Notes under the pieces: model-generated | Told to the model about the DNA's origin: nothing | What the model saw: only the letters and a program-made list of their open reading frames with translations | The model's database searches: none | Part shown: positions 1 through 7,567 of the stretch, piece by piece | Position numbering within the stretch: the first letter of the stretch is position 1 | How the letters are laid out: every line of letters starts with the position of its first letter | Translations under genes and position numbers: made by a program | From: JBPYCR01 sp051846935 | Lineage (GTDB): Bacteria; Bacillota; Bacilli; Bacillales; Amphibacillaceae | DNA: 18,987 bases | Assembly (NCBI RefSeq): GCF_051846935.1 | Contig: NZ_JBPYCS010000039.1 | Location: 1 to 18,987, forward strand | Direction of reading: 5' to 3'

Positions 1-156
1 GGAGTTAACTTATTTGTAGCTGCTAGTGTTGCAAAGTTGAAGCTGGAGAAATTATTTAAACCAATTCTACCATTGTTGATTACAATGTTATTTGTATTAA
101 TTTTAGTTACGTACATACCACAAGTTAGTTTATGGTTAACTGGATTCATGAGATAA
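1..156 (+). CDS. TRAP transporter large permease, C-terminal end (partial)
   Basis: The first 51 codons are open in frame 1 and end at TAA 154-156. The translation begins GVNLFVAASVAKLKLEK, continues with one hydrophobic membrane segment (PILPLLITMLFVLILVTYIP) and ends in a short tail. This matches the C-terminus of DctM/SiaM-type large permeases of TRAP transporters, which import organic acids (C4-dicarboxylates, sialic acid, sulfonates and others) with a Na+ gradient and a periplasmic or lipid-anchored binding protein. The start lies outside the window. The next gene begins 27 bp downstream with its own ribosome binding site and no terminator between, so the permease and the alcohol dehydrogenase are probably co-transcribed. 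The substrate cannot be read from this fragment. Confidence 0.8.
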   Translation, partial: GVNLFVAASVAKLKLEKLFKPILPLLITMLFVLILVTYIPQVSLWLTGFMR

Positions 157-183
157 AATATTTTTTAACTTGGAGGGTTATAG

Positions 184-1371
184 ATGACTTCATTATTTTT
201 ACCAAGACAAATTGAATTTGGTATAAAGAGCATAGAAAAGTTACCATGTATCGCAAGTGGTATAGGTGTAAATCATATGTTTGTTATAATTGATGCGTTT
301 TTACTGTCTGAACAATTTGCTTATGATAAAAAAATTGAAGAGTTGGCTCTAAATGAAAATATAAATGTGACTTTTTTTTCGAATTTTAAAGGAGAACCTT
401 CTACAGCCCATATGAAGTTGGCGATTGCTAAGTTGAATGAAGTTGAAGCTGATTCTGTTATAGCGATAGGTGGAGGCAGTGCTATTGATTTAGCGAAAGC
501 GGTGTCTTTATTTTCTGTAAACGATAAAATCAACTGGGAACAAATACATAAACAAAAGCGCTTAAATAGATTGCCGTTAATAGCAATTCCTACTACTGCT
601 GGAACAGGATCTGAAGTTACTAAAATAATGGTAATAACGAATAGTGAAACAAATATTAAAATGAATCCAGGTCATAAAGACCTTGTTCCAGATATTTCTA
701 TTCTTGATCCTGAGATTACGATGAGCTTACCGAAACATTTAACTGCTTATACAGGTCTAGACGCATTAACACATGCTATTGAAGCATATGTATCTAATTT
801 AGCTTCGGATTTAACGGATAAATATGCTTTAACTGCGATTGAAATCATTGGTCGAGTTCTTCCCAAGGTATATCACGACGGTACAGATATTGAATCGAGA
901 AAGGAAATGTTATTAGCTAGTTGTTATGCTGGCATTGCCTTTTCAAACGCTTCAACGAATCTAGCACATGCAGCAGGTAGATCTTTAGGAGCTAAATTTG
1001 AAATCCCGCATGGGTTAAGTGTAGCCTTACTATTACCTTTTGTTATGCGTTTTGGCTTAGAAGCTTCAATTGACAGCTATTCGACCATTGCTGTTTGTCT
1101 CGGTGAGGATAAACGTCAAAATACCAGTGTTTTAGCTGAAAAGGCGATAGGGACTGTAGAGAGGTATAATGATCAATTCAATATATGGGTAGATGGTTTA
1201 AACTATATTAATATCAGTAATTTTGAAAAAAACATACCTATTCTTGTTGAGGAAACGTTAGGCGGAAATGGGATTGTAACAAATCGAATTGTTCCGACTA
1301 AGAAGGATATAGAAAAACTTTATCATTCTTTGTTGAAAAAACTGGAGGAAGTTAAAATTGGTCTTAGGTAA
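184..1371 (+). CDS. Iron-containing (group III) alcohol dehydrogenase
   Basis: A full-length 395-residue Fe-ADH, which interconverts an alcohol and an aldehyde with NAD(P)H in the cytoplasm. Seen: the N-terminal nucleotide-binding half with GGGSAIDLAK (97-105) and PTTAGTGSEVT (136-146), and the helical metal-binding half with all four expected ligands, D193 and H197 (in GLDALTHAIEAY), H262 (NLAHAAG) and H276 (IPHGLS). ATG 184 follows GGAGGG at a good distance. It lies 27 bp after a TRAP permease gene and upstream of a YeiH-type exporter. Family members of this size include butanol, lactaldehyde, 4-hydroxybutyrate and sulfoacetaldehyde reductases, and sequence alone does not separate these. 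The neighbourhood makes oxidation of an imported hydroxy-acid or reduction of its aldehyde plausible (inference). Class assignment is secure; the substrate is unknown. Confidence 0.93.
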   Translation: MTSLFLPRQIEFGIKSIEKLPCIASGIGVNHMFVIIDAFLLSEQFAYDKKIEELALNENINVTFFSNFKGEPSTAHMKLAIAKLNEVEADSVIAIGGGSAIDLAKAVSLFSVNDKINWEQIHKQKRLNRLPLIAIPTTAGTGSEVTKIMVITNSETNIKMNPGHKDLVPDISILDPEITMSLPKHLTAYTGLDALTHAIEAYVSNLASDLTDKYALTAIEIIGRVLPKVYHDGTDIESRKEMLLASCYAGIAFSNASTNLAHAAGRSLGAKFEIPHGLSVALLLPFVMRFGLEASIDSYSTIAVCLGEDKRQNTSVLAEKAIGTVERYNDQFNIWVDGLNYINISNFEKNIPILVEETLGGNGIVTNRIVPTKKDIEKLYHSLLKKLEEVKIGLR

Positions 1372-1450
1372 AGTTTTAAAGGGAATTGAAGCTGGTGAGA
1401 TGAATTTAAAAATAGATCCTTCGAGTTGTAGTGACGTCACTAACACATAA
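1358..1450 (+). pseudogene. Short TTG-start reading frame, possible remnant of a lost gene
   Basis: A 30-codon frame overlaps the end of the alcohol dehydrogenase gene by 14 bp. It starts at TTG 1358, with a strong GGAGG at 1344-1348, and stops at TAA 1448. The peptide begins LVLGKVLKGIEAGEMNLKID. The overlap, the well-placed ribosome site and the ordinary amino-acid composition look like the 5' end of a real operon gene that now stops early. Downstream, 1462-1545 is open in another frame and would encode a helical stretch (LLSEMMILKEHLKLLEEEK) like the C-terminal end of a protein. I could not assign either piece to a family. It could instead be a leader peptide or chance. Confidence 0.25.
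1429..1442. promoter_or_regulatory. 14-bp perfect palindrome TAGTGACGTCACTA, possible operator
   Basis: The palindrome is perfect and lies in the 174-bp interval between the alcohol dehydrogenase and the exporter gene. A second TGACGT half-like copy lies at 1459-1464, 27 bp (under three helical turns) downstream. A GntR-family regulator is encoded just downstream at 2758, and dimeric GntR proteins bind palindromes. It does not match the usual HutC-subfamily consensus (GT-N-TA-N-AC), so its use as that protein's operator is a guess. Confidence 0.3.
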
Positions 1451-1545
1451 TGTTACGATGACGTGAAAAGGATTATTGGTTGAATGCTCTATTAAGCGAA
1501 ATGATGATTTTAAAAGAGCATCTTAAACTACTGGAGGAAGAAAAA

Positions 1546-2715
1546 ATGATTAAAATTACTAAAGAGATCCTTCCAAAAATACTCTTCAAACATTCACCAG
1601 GTTTAGTATTAAGTATATTTGTAATGTTGATTGGTATCTACGGGGCAGAGCTTATCGGTTATTTATTGATAAAACAAAATATACTGTCTGCAGGAAGTAA
1701 GACACCAATATCAGGTATTTTTGTTGCAATACTTATCGGAATTATTATCCGAAATACGATCGGTGTATCATCCATATTTTCAAAAGGAATAGCATTTTCG
1801 GTAAAGTATGCACTACGAGCTGGAATTGTCCTACTTGGCTTACGGTTAAGTTTACTGGAAGCGTTAAAGCTCGGTGCACTCGGAATCCCTTTAATTATTA
1901 CATGTATTTCTGCGGGACTATTTATTACCTTATATTTAACAAACAAAATGAAACAATCGAATCGACTAGGGACGCTTATTGCATGTGGCACGAGTATATG
2001 TGGAGTGACGGCGATTATGGCTACCTCTCCAGTAATTGAAGCAAAAGAGGATGAAATCTCTTATGCTGTTGCAAATATAACAATTTTTGGATTAACTGGC
2101 ATGCTGTTGTACCCTTTTCTAGCTCATTTCTTTTTCGCAGGTGATCCGATTAAAGCGGGTATGTTCTTAGGTACAGCAATACATGATACCGCACAAGTGA
2201 CTGGATCAGCTTTAATTTATGATCAAGTATTTGATATGAAAAAAGTAGTTGATGTAGCAACAGTAACAAAATTGACAAGAAATTTGTTTATTATTGGAAT
2301 TATTCCGTTTGTATCATACTTATATTATAAAAATACGGTGGAAGAAGAGGGTACACAACTGAAAAGCGAAACAAAATTACCAAAGTGGTATACATTTATA
2401 CCGTTATTCGTTATCGGCTTTCTTCTGTTTGCTCTCCTACGCACGGTGGGGGATATGACTTTGGAGCAATTAGGTAATGCTTTTGGCTTCTTGAATCGTA
2501 CAACGTGGGAAAGTCTTTACACGTTAAGCAGTTCATTCGGGACTACCTATTTATTAGGGATGGCGATGGCAGGTGTTGGTTTATCAACAGATTTCAGTAA
2601 ATTTAAAGGGATCGGAATAAAACCCTTTTATATAGGGTTTGTTGCTGCTTTATCTGTAGGATTAATTAGCTTTACACTAATTGCCTGCTTTGGACATTTA
2701 ATCGCAGTAGGTTGA
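1546..2715 (+). CDS. YeiH/PSE1-family membrane protein, putative sulfite/sulfate exporter
   Basis: A 389-residue integral membrane protein of the UPF0324 family (PF03601), with about ten hydrophobic segments. Family hallmarks seen: GIFVAILIGIIIRN, LRAGIVLLGLRLSL, CGTSICGVTAIMATSPVIEA with the following ISYAVANI, and GTAIHDTAQVTGSALIYDQ. ATG 1546 is chosen because GGAGG at 1533-1537 lies 8 bp upstream. An in-frame TTG at 1480 has no comparable site and would add a charged tail unlike the family. Relatives (for example CuyZ and SuyZ) are proposed to export sulfite or sulfate released from sulfonates, but most members are uncharacterised. The GntR regulator follows after 42 bp without a terminator, so the two probably share an mRNA. 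Confidence 0.88.
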   Translation: MIKITKEILPKILFKHSPGLVLSIFVMLIGIYGAELIGYLLIKQNILSAGSKTPISGIFVAILIGIIIRNTIGVSSIFSKGIAFSVKYALRAGIVLLGLRLSLLEALKLGALGIPLIITCISAGLFITLYLTNKMKQSNRLGTLIACGTSICGVTAIMATSPVIEAKEDEISYAVANITIFGLTGMLLYPFLAHFFFAGDPIKAGMFLGTAIHDTAQVTGSALIYDQVFDMKKVVDVATVTKLTRNLFIIGIIPFVSYLYYKNTVEEEGTQLKSETKLPKWYTFIPLFVIGFLLFALLRTVGDMTLEQLGNAFGFLNRTTWESLYTLSSSFGTTYLLGMAMAGVGLSTDFSKFKGIGIKPFYIGFVAALSVGLISFTLIACFGHLIAVG

Positions 2716-2757
2716 GAGCAAACAATTTATATAACAGAAGAGAAATGAGGGGGAGCT

Positions 2758-3480
2758 GTGCGTTTGGATAAAGAGAGTCATGTACCATTGCACATCCAGT
2801 TAAAGAATACAATCGAGAGAAGGATTATTGAAGGTAAGCTCGTTGAACAAATACCGAGTGAACGTGAATTCATGCAGCAATATAATGTAAGTAGAAGCAC
2901 TGTAAGAGAAGCGATTAATCAATTGGTTCGGGAAGGCGCTTTAATAAAGAAACATGGAAAGGGAACTTTTGTATCATTGAAACCAATCCATAACTGGCTC
3001 GGTCATTTAAGTAGTACGACGGAAACGATACGCCGATTGAATATGGAACCAGGTGCTAAATTAATTGAGTTTTATAAAACAACGCCTCCAGCGTATGTTC
3101 AAGAGATTACTAACTTTACAGAGGCGTATTATTTAAAACGCCTGCGCTTAGGAGATGAATTCCCAATTGGTATTGAGCAACATTACTATCCTATATTTAT
3201 TGGAGAACGTTTAGCGGATTATGATTTGAATGAAATTACGTTATATGAAGTGATTGAAAATGATTTGGGCATCCAATTTACAGAAGCAAATCAAAAAATC
3301 AGCTGTGGGAATGTGTCAGAGATGGATAGAGATTACTTACAGATAGAACCGGAGACGTGTGTGCTTAAAGCTGAGCGAGTTATTAAAGATCAGTTCGATA
3401 AAATAATTGAATATGAAGAAGCATTTTACCGGAGCGATCTGTATGCATTTGAAATTAATTTATCAAGAAAATTTGGGTAG
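2758..3480 (+). CDS. GntR/HutC-family transcriptional regulator
   Basis: 240 residues in the GntR/HutC arrangement. An N-terminal winged helix-turn-helix spans about residues 5-75, with PSEREFMQQYNVSRSTVREA and the wing GALIKKHGKGTFV. A C-terminal UTRA ligand-binding domain spans about 95-235, ending ERVIKDQFDKIIEYEEAFYR. GTG 2758 follows a G-rich site (GAGGGGGAGC). UTRA regulators are usually repressors released by a substrate or intermediate of the pathway they control. The position directly behind the exporter suggests it is the local regulator of the TRAP/ADH/exporter genes and possibly the dehydrogenase gene at 3617 (inference). The effector is unknown. Confidence 0.92.
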   Translation: MRLDKESHVPLHIQLKNTIERRIIEGKLVEQIPSEREFMQQYNVSRSTVREAINQLVREGALIKKHGKGTFVSLKPIHNWLGHLSSTTETIRRLNMEPGAKLIEFYKTTPPAYVQEITNFTEAYYLKRLRLGDEFPIGIEQHYYPIFIGERLADYDLNEITLYEVIENDLGIQFTEANQKISCGNVSEMDRDYLQIEPETCVLKAERVIKDQFDKIIEYEEAFYRSDLYAFEINLSRKFG

Positions 3481-3564
3481 GTTGAAATTGCTGCATTTTA
3501 TTTTTCCAGTTAATCAAATTTGTATCGGTTAACCTACTAATCTGTATGTTTGAATCATGTAATA

Positions 3565-3583
3565 TATGGGAACACTTTCCATA
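3565..3583. promoter_or_regulatory. Inverted repeats upstream of the dehydrogenase gene
   Basis: The 136-bp interval between gntR and the next gene holds an imperfect inverted repeat, TATGGGAA-CAC-TTTCCATA (one G-T position), 15-35 bp upstream of the ribosome site, and an 8-bp palindrome GGTTAACC at 3527-3534. Either could be an operator or part of a promoter. No clear SigA promoter stands out, and no terminator follows gntR. Confidence 0.25.
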
Positions 3584-3616
3584 GATTGAATACTTTATGG
3601 TGGAGGGAAAACAAAA

Positions 3617-4996
3617 GTGGAAAGTAGAACCGCAGCAATTGTTCAAAGGTCATTGAATGCTCTTTTCGATGATGATTCATTTTTGTGTGACTTACATAAT
3701 GGAAAAAGAGAAAAAGCATTTACTTCTTTAGTATCCATATTATCAACGCCAAATCATGTGCACAAATCGTTTTTGCGAATTGCATTAGAAGATGGCAGTG
3801 TTGTTCGTATTCCTGCATATCGCGTGCAGCATAACAATATTCTTGGCCCATATAAGGGCGGAATTCGTTTTCATGAATCTGTAAATGAAGATGAAGTAGT
3901 AAATTTATCTTCTTTAATGACCCTAAAAAACGCATTGCATGAGGTTCCTTTTGGTGGTGGAAAAGGCGGAGTTGTTATTAACCCTCGAAATTATACTGCG
4001 AAAGACTTGCATGCGATATGTGTAAAATATGTGCAATATTTTACGAAAGTAATTGGTCCCAATGAGGATATCCCTGCCCCTGACGTCGGTACGGGAGAGC
4101 GTGAAATGGACTGGATGATGGGGGAGTTCAAAAGTATCCATCCGGGTAGAGATTATCTCGGGAGTTTTACAGGGAAAAGTGTGGAAAATGGTGGTTCTTT
4201 AGGTAGGCGTACATCAACCGGTAAAGGTGTTTATTTTACATTTCGCTACTTGCTTCATGATTTTGTAAAAGAACAAAAAAGCTGGCTAGAAGATCGAAAG
4301 TCAGCGGACGCACATACTGTACTTGAAACGTACGATCAATCTCTAACATTAGCTTTTCAAGGGTTTGGAAATGTTGGATCAGCTGCTGCATTAAATGCAT
4401 ATCAATGCAGTCATATAAACAATAAAATAGTAGCTGTGAGTGATCGAAATGTAACCTTATATCAACAGGATGGACTGGATATTCCAGCACTCGTTAAATA
4501 TACAGACAAAAATAATGGGGATTTACCCAGAAATGCTGAGGAATTGCATGCCGCTCAAGTACAGGCAGAAATTCTAGAAAGGGAAGATATTTTATATTTA
4601 AATATAGATGCATTGTTTTTAGTAGCGTTGGAAAACCAAATTCACTCGGATAATATGGAGAAAATTAAAGCTAAAATTGTTGTCGAAGGAGCGAATGCAC
4701 CGATTACAAATGAAGCGGATGAGTATTTAACAAATGCAGGTACGCTTATAATCCCTGATATTTTAGCGAATGCTGGTGGTGTAATTGTTTCTTACTTTGA
4801 GTGGATCCAAGGAAAGGAAACGCAGTTCTTTACGGAAGAAGAGGTTTTTCGTCGGCTGTATGAAAAAATGAAAAAAACATTTGATAACGTATTTCCAACT
4901 TTCTTTTCCAATGCGTACACGTTAAGGAAAACGTGTTATATCCATTCCGTCTTAAAGCTCTCGACAATTTTATATCGTCAAGGAAAACTATACTAG
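3617..4996 (+). CDS. Glu/Leu/Phe/Val dehydrogenase family, probably glutamate dehydrogenase
   Basis: A 459-residue enzyme that would interconvert an amino acid and its 2-oxo acid plus ammonia with NAD(P)H. Active-site features seen: GPYKGGIRFH with K80, K104, GGGKGG with the catalytic lysine K116, and PAPDVGTGEREMDW with D156. These correspond in order and spacing to the known substrate-binding and catalytic residues of hexameric glutamate dehydrogenases. The Rossmann domain carries FQGFGNVGS, and VVEGANAPIT and IPDILANAGGV follow. GTG 3617 follows GGAGGG. It is longer than the usual Bacillus RocG/GudB (about 420-430 residues), and extra residues near 215-240 make it divergent. In this locus it may recycle glutamate or handle amino nitrogen (inference). 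Leucine or phenylalanine dehydrogenase is less likely because those are shorter. Confidence 0.85.
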   Translation: MESRTAAIVQRSLNALFDDDSFLCDLHNGKREKAFTSLVSILSTPNHVHKSFLRIALEDGSVVRIPAYRVQHNNILGPYKGGIRFHESVNEDEVVNLSSLMTLKNALHEVPFGGGKGGVVINPRNYTAKDLHAICVKYVQYFTKVIGPNEDIPAPDVGTGEREMDWMMGEFKSIHPGRDYLGSFTGKSVENGGSLGRRTSTGKGVYFTFRYLLHDFVKEQKSWLEDRKSADAHTVLETYDQSLTLAFQGFGNVGSAAALNAYQCSHINNKIVAVSDRNVTLYQQDGLDIPALVKYTDKNNGDLPRNAEELHAAQVQAEILEREDILYLNIDALFLVALENQIHSDNMEKIKAKIVVEGANAPITNEADEYLTNAGTLIIPDILANAGGVIVSYFEWIQGKETQFFTEEEVFRRLYEKMKKTFDNVFPTFFSNAYTLRKTCYIHSVLKLSTILYRQGKLY

Positions 4997-5129
4997 AAGT
5001 ATGTGTACGTGTGAATTGGAATAGGTAGTAATAAAGAGAAAAGAGCCAAACGAATTTTCGTTAAATGGCACGATGCACGCCTATTTGAAAAATAAAAGAC
5101 ACGATATATAGTAGAAATGTAAACAATCG

Positions 5130-5163
5130 GAAACCGAACATGCAATGTAGCATGTTCGGTTTC
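5130..5163 (+). terminator. Strong stem-loop terminator downstream of the dehydrogenase gene
   Basis: A perfect 14-bp stem, GAAACCGAACATGC (5130-5143) with GCATGTTCGGTTTC (5150-5163), surrounds a 6-nt loop and is followed by a modest T-containing tail. It separates the left locus from the cstA group. Because it is 134 bp past the stop codon, the mRNA would have a long 3' tail. That tail holds a weaker hairpin around 5045-5069 (GCCAAACGAA / TTCGTTAAATGGC). Confidence 0.75.
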
Positions 5164-5351
5164 TTATGTTTGATAGCACATATCTCGTAGATTGCGCATT
5201 CGCGGATTTTAGAATGTTGAAAGCTCCAAACGATGAACTGTATTGCTGGAGATTAACAACGAATTAGCGTATGAAGCAAAGCAGATAACCTTATATATTT
5301 TCCGATAGTGCACATTATTCAACATTGTTAAAATTTTCTATTAAACAGGAA
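5164..5351. other. Non-coding interval with no recognised feature
   Basis: Between the terminator and the cstA promoter I see no credible reading frame on either strand and no repeat or RNA gene. I looked for a CcpA cre box (TGWNANCGNTNWCA) because cstA is carbon-controlled in Bacillus and did not find a good match. Confidence 0.4.
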
Positions 5352-5380
5352 TTGGTTTAACATACTTTTTATGGTAAAAT
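5352..5380 (+). promoter_or_regulatory. SigA-like promoter of the cstA group
   Basis: TTGGTT (5352-5357) is separated by exactly 17 bp from TAAAAT (5375-5380), a near-consensus vegetative promoter. Transcription would begin near 5387, giving a leader of about 85 nt. That leader holds the small hairpin GCTGCT-CGGTTT-AGCAGC (5423-5440), about 20 nt upstream of the ribosome site. Confidence 0.55.
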
Positions 5381-5470
5381 AATCTTTATATCTTATAGTA
5401 ATTATTACAAACTAGAGGATATGCTGCTCGGTTTAGCAGCTGAGCAAATAATTTATTAGGGGGAGAATAA

Positions 5471-7216
5471 ATGAACAGTATCGTTCTCGTTATTTTGGCT
5501 ATGATTGTGTTTGCGTTAGGTTATCGGTATTATTCTAAATTTATAGCAGAGAAAATTTTCAGGCTCGATCCTGATTATGTAACGCCAGCACATCGCTACA
5601 AAGATGGAGTCGACTTTGTACCGACAAATAAGTTCGTTCTTTGGGGGCATCATTATACATCTGTTGCGGGAGCAGCCCCAATACTTGGACCAGCTATTGC
5701 AGTATACTGGGGTTGGCTGCCAGCTTTACTATGGGTCGTTCTCGGTACCGTTTTTGCCGCAGGTGTTCACGATTTCGGTACGATCGTCTTGTCAGTACGA
5801 AATAAAGGACAATCTGTCGGAACACTTGCACACCGTTTAGTTGGTCAACGGGCAAAGATCTTATTTTTATTTATCATTTTAATATTAGTATTAATGGTGA
5901 ACGCTGTATTTGCTTGGGTTATTGCTAATTTATTTATTACATTCCCAGCAAGTGTAATTCCGGTATTTATTCAAATTCCTCTAGCTATTTGGATTGGATA
6001 TGCTGTATATAAAAGGCAAAAAAAAATGCTTGTACCTTCACTAATCGCACTAGCTGTTATGTATCTAGTAGCAGTTATTGCAAGCAGAGTAGGATTTTTG
6101 CAAATTGACTTAGTACAATACATGGGTGGAGAAGATGGTTCAGGATTATTTGGCTTAGGAGCAGTATCGAGTGCCTTTTTCATCTGGATTATTATTTTAA
6201 TGGTATATGTATACATCGCTTCAACACTTCCAGTCTGGAAATTACTTCAGCCGCGGGATTTTATTAATTCTCATCAGTTAGTCGTTGGCTTAGCTATTTT
6301 ATATTTGGGATTATTATTTACGAATCCAACAATAACAGCTCCAGCTACAAACCCTGGCGCAGATATTTCATGGTTCCCACTACTATTTATAACTATTGCT
6401 TGTGGCGCGATATCCGGCTTCCATGGTCTTGTTTCATCAGGTACGACATCAAAACAATTAAATAAAGAAACAGATGCACGATTTGTTGGTTACCTCGGGG
6501 CAACTGGTGAAGGAGTTTTGGCGTTAATATCAATCATTGCTGTAATTACGCTGTTTCCTTCTAAGGAAGAGTTTTTAGCAACGTATTCCAGCTTTGCAGA
6601 TGCAAGCAGCAGTGGGTTAGGTAACTTTGTACAAGGTGCAAGTCAGCTTGCTACAGGGCTAGCAATTCCAGCAGATATTGCTACGACGATTGTTTCAATT
6701 ATTATTGTCAGCTTTGCAGCAACAACGTTAGATTCATCTGTTCGCTTAATGCGCTATATTATTGCAGAGCTTGGGATTGAATATAAAATACCAGTATTGG
6801 AAAAAAAGCATGTCGCAACTTCTGTTGCCGTTATTTCTAGTGCTGCGCTCGTACTTTTACCAGAAGGTCCGAAAGGGTTTGGCTCCGGTGGATATTTACT
6901 TTGGCCATTATTTGGAACGGCAAACCAATTATTAGCAGGTATCAGCTTATTACTAATTGCTGTTTGGCTAAAAAGACTTGGCCGAAATTATGCCATTGCC
7001 ATTGTTCCAATGCTGTTTGTTATGGTTATGACACTATGGGCTATGTTTAAACAAGTGCTATTCGAATGGTCATGGTTTGGAAGTAATGAAAATATGATGT
7101 TATTCGTAATGGGTGCCATTATATTTATCTTTGCGATCTGGATTTCTTTAACGGCTGTATCAGCGTTGACAAGACAGAATAATGAATCTATAGATGATGA
7201 ATATAAACATGGTTAA
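5471..7216 (+). CDS. cstA: Carbon starvation protein CstA-type transporter
   Basis: A 581-residue integral membrane protein of the CstA/BtsT family, with some 14 or more hydrophobic segments. Conserved stretches seen: an N-terminus with YRYYSKFIAEKIF, DGVDFVPTNKFVLWGHHYTS, IAGAAPILGPA-like VAGAAPILGPAIAVYWG, FAAGVHDFGTIVLSVRNKGQS, GAISGFHGLVSSGTTSKQL and FGTANQLLAG. Characterised homologues import pyruvate or peptides when preferred carbon is scarce. The length fits the short Gram-positive form. ATG 5471 follows GGGGGAG. The gene opens a likely operon with the Cys-Cys protein and the ArsA-like ATPase, although a leaky hairpin lies between cstA and the next gene. Whether this copy takes pyruvate or peptides cannot be told. 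Confidence 0.93.
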   Translation: MNSIVLVILAMIVFALGYRYYSKFIAEKIFRLDPDYVTPAHRYKDGVDFVPTNKFVLWGHHYTSVAGAAPILGPAIAVYWGWLPALLWVVLGTVFAAGVHDFGTIVLSVRNKGQSVGTLAHRLVGQRAKILFLFIILILVLMVNAVFAWVIANLFITFPASVIPVFIQIPLAIWIGYAVYKRQKKMLVPSLIALAVMYLVAVIASRVGFLQIDLVQYMGGEDGSGLFGLGAVSSAFFIWIIILMVYVYIASTLPVWKLLQPRDFINSHQLVVGLAILYLGLLFTNPTITAPATNPGADISWFPLLFITIACGAISGFHGLVSSGTTSKQLNKETDARFVGYLGATGEGVLALISIIAVITLFPSKEEFLATYSSFADASSSGLGNFVQGASQLATGLAIPADIATTIVSIIIVSFAATTLDSSVRLMRYIIAELGIEYKIPVLEKKHVATSVAVISSAALVLLPEGPKGFGSGGYLLWPLFGTANQLLAGISLLLIAVWLKRLGRNYAIAIVPMLFVMVMTLWAMFKQVLFEWSWFGSNENMMLFVMGAIIFIFAIWISLTAVSALTRQNNESIDDEYKHG

Positions 7217-7229
7217 TAATAATGAGAGA

Positions 7230-7255
7230 GGGATCCGGTAAAATGGTCCCTTTTT
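7230..7255 (+). terminator. Weak hairpin with T-run after cstA
   Basis: GGGATCC (7230-7236) can pair with GGTCCC (7245-7250), with one bulged base, and TTTTT follows. The short, bulged stem suggests partial termination, which would lower expression of the two small downstream genes relative to cstA. Confidence 0.5.
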
Positions 7256-7283
7256 CTTCATCAAGTATAAAGGGGAACAAAAA

Positions 7284-7541
7284 ATGTTAGATAAAGTGAA
7301 GAAAGTAATCCAATTTTATGAAGAGGTTTTAAGTATGCCACATCGGCAAGAGATCGCTCGTGAGCTGAGAGATGAGGACGATCTCTTCCTTTTATTGTTA
7401 TATTCTGAGATGATTGGTATTCCAAACCCAGTTTATTACTATACGTTGGAACTGTATCCGTATATGATTGAACAGTTTCATGATTGGCATTTACGTATGG
7501 GAATGGAAAAGTCGCCGCTTTCCGGCTTTCGCTGCTGCTAG
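7284..7541 (+). CDS. Small acidic 'cory-CC-star' type protein ending in Cys-Cys
   Basis: An 85-residue soluble protein with a helical first part (DKVKKVIQFYEEVLSMP), an acidic middle (ELRDEDDLFLLLLYSEMIGIPNP) and an aromatic segment (VYYYTLELYPYMIEQFHDWH). It ends GFRCC directly at the stop codon. I associate the terminal Cys-Cys-stop and size with the Bacillus family annotated by genome centres as 'cory-CC-star' (from memory, not searched). No function is known to me. It starts at ATG 7284 after AAGGGG, between cstA and an ArsA/Get3-like ATPase. The exposed C-terminal cysteine pair could bind metal, form a disulfide or be acted on by the ATPase (inference). Confidence 0.72.
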   Translation: MLDKVKKVIQFYEEVLSMPHRQEIARELRDEDDLFLLLLYSEMIGIPNPVYYYTLELYPYMIEQFHDWHLRMGMEKSPLSGFRCC

Positions 7542-7567
7542 TATGTCCAGATTGGAGGAGATGAAAG

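Noticed and set aside
1480..1545. Longer N-terminus for the exporter from TTG 1480
   Set aside because: No ribosome site there, while ATG 1546 has GGAGG 8 bp upstream and fits the family start.
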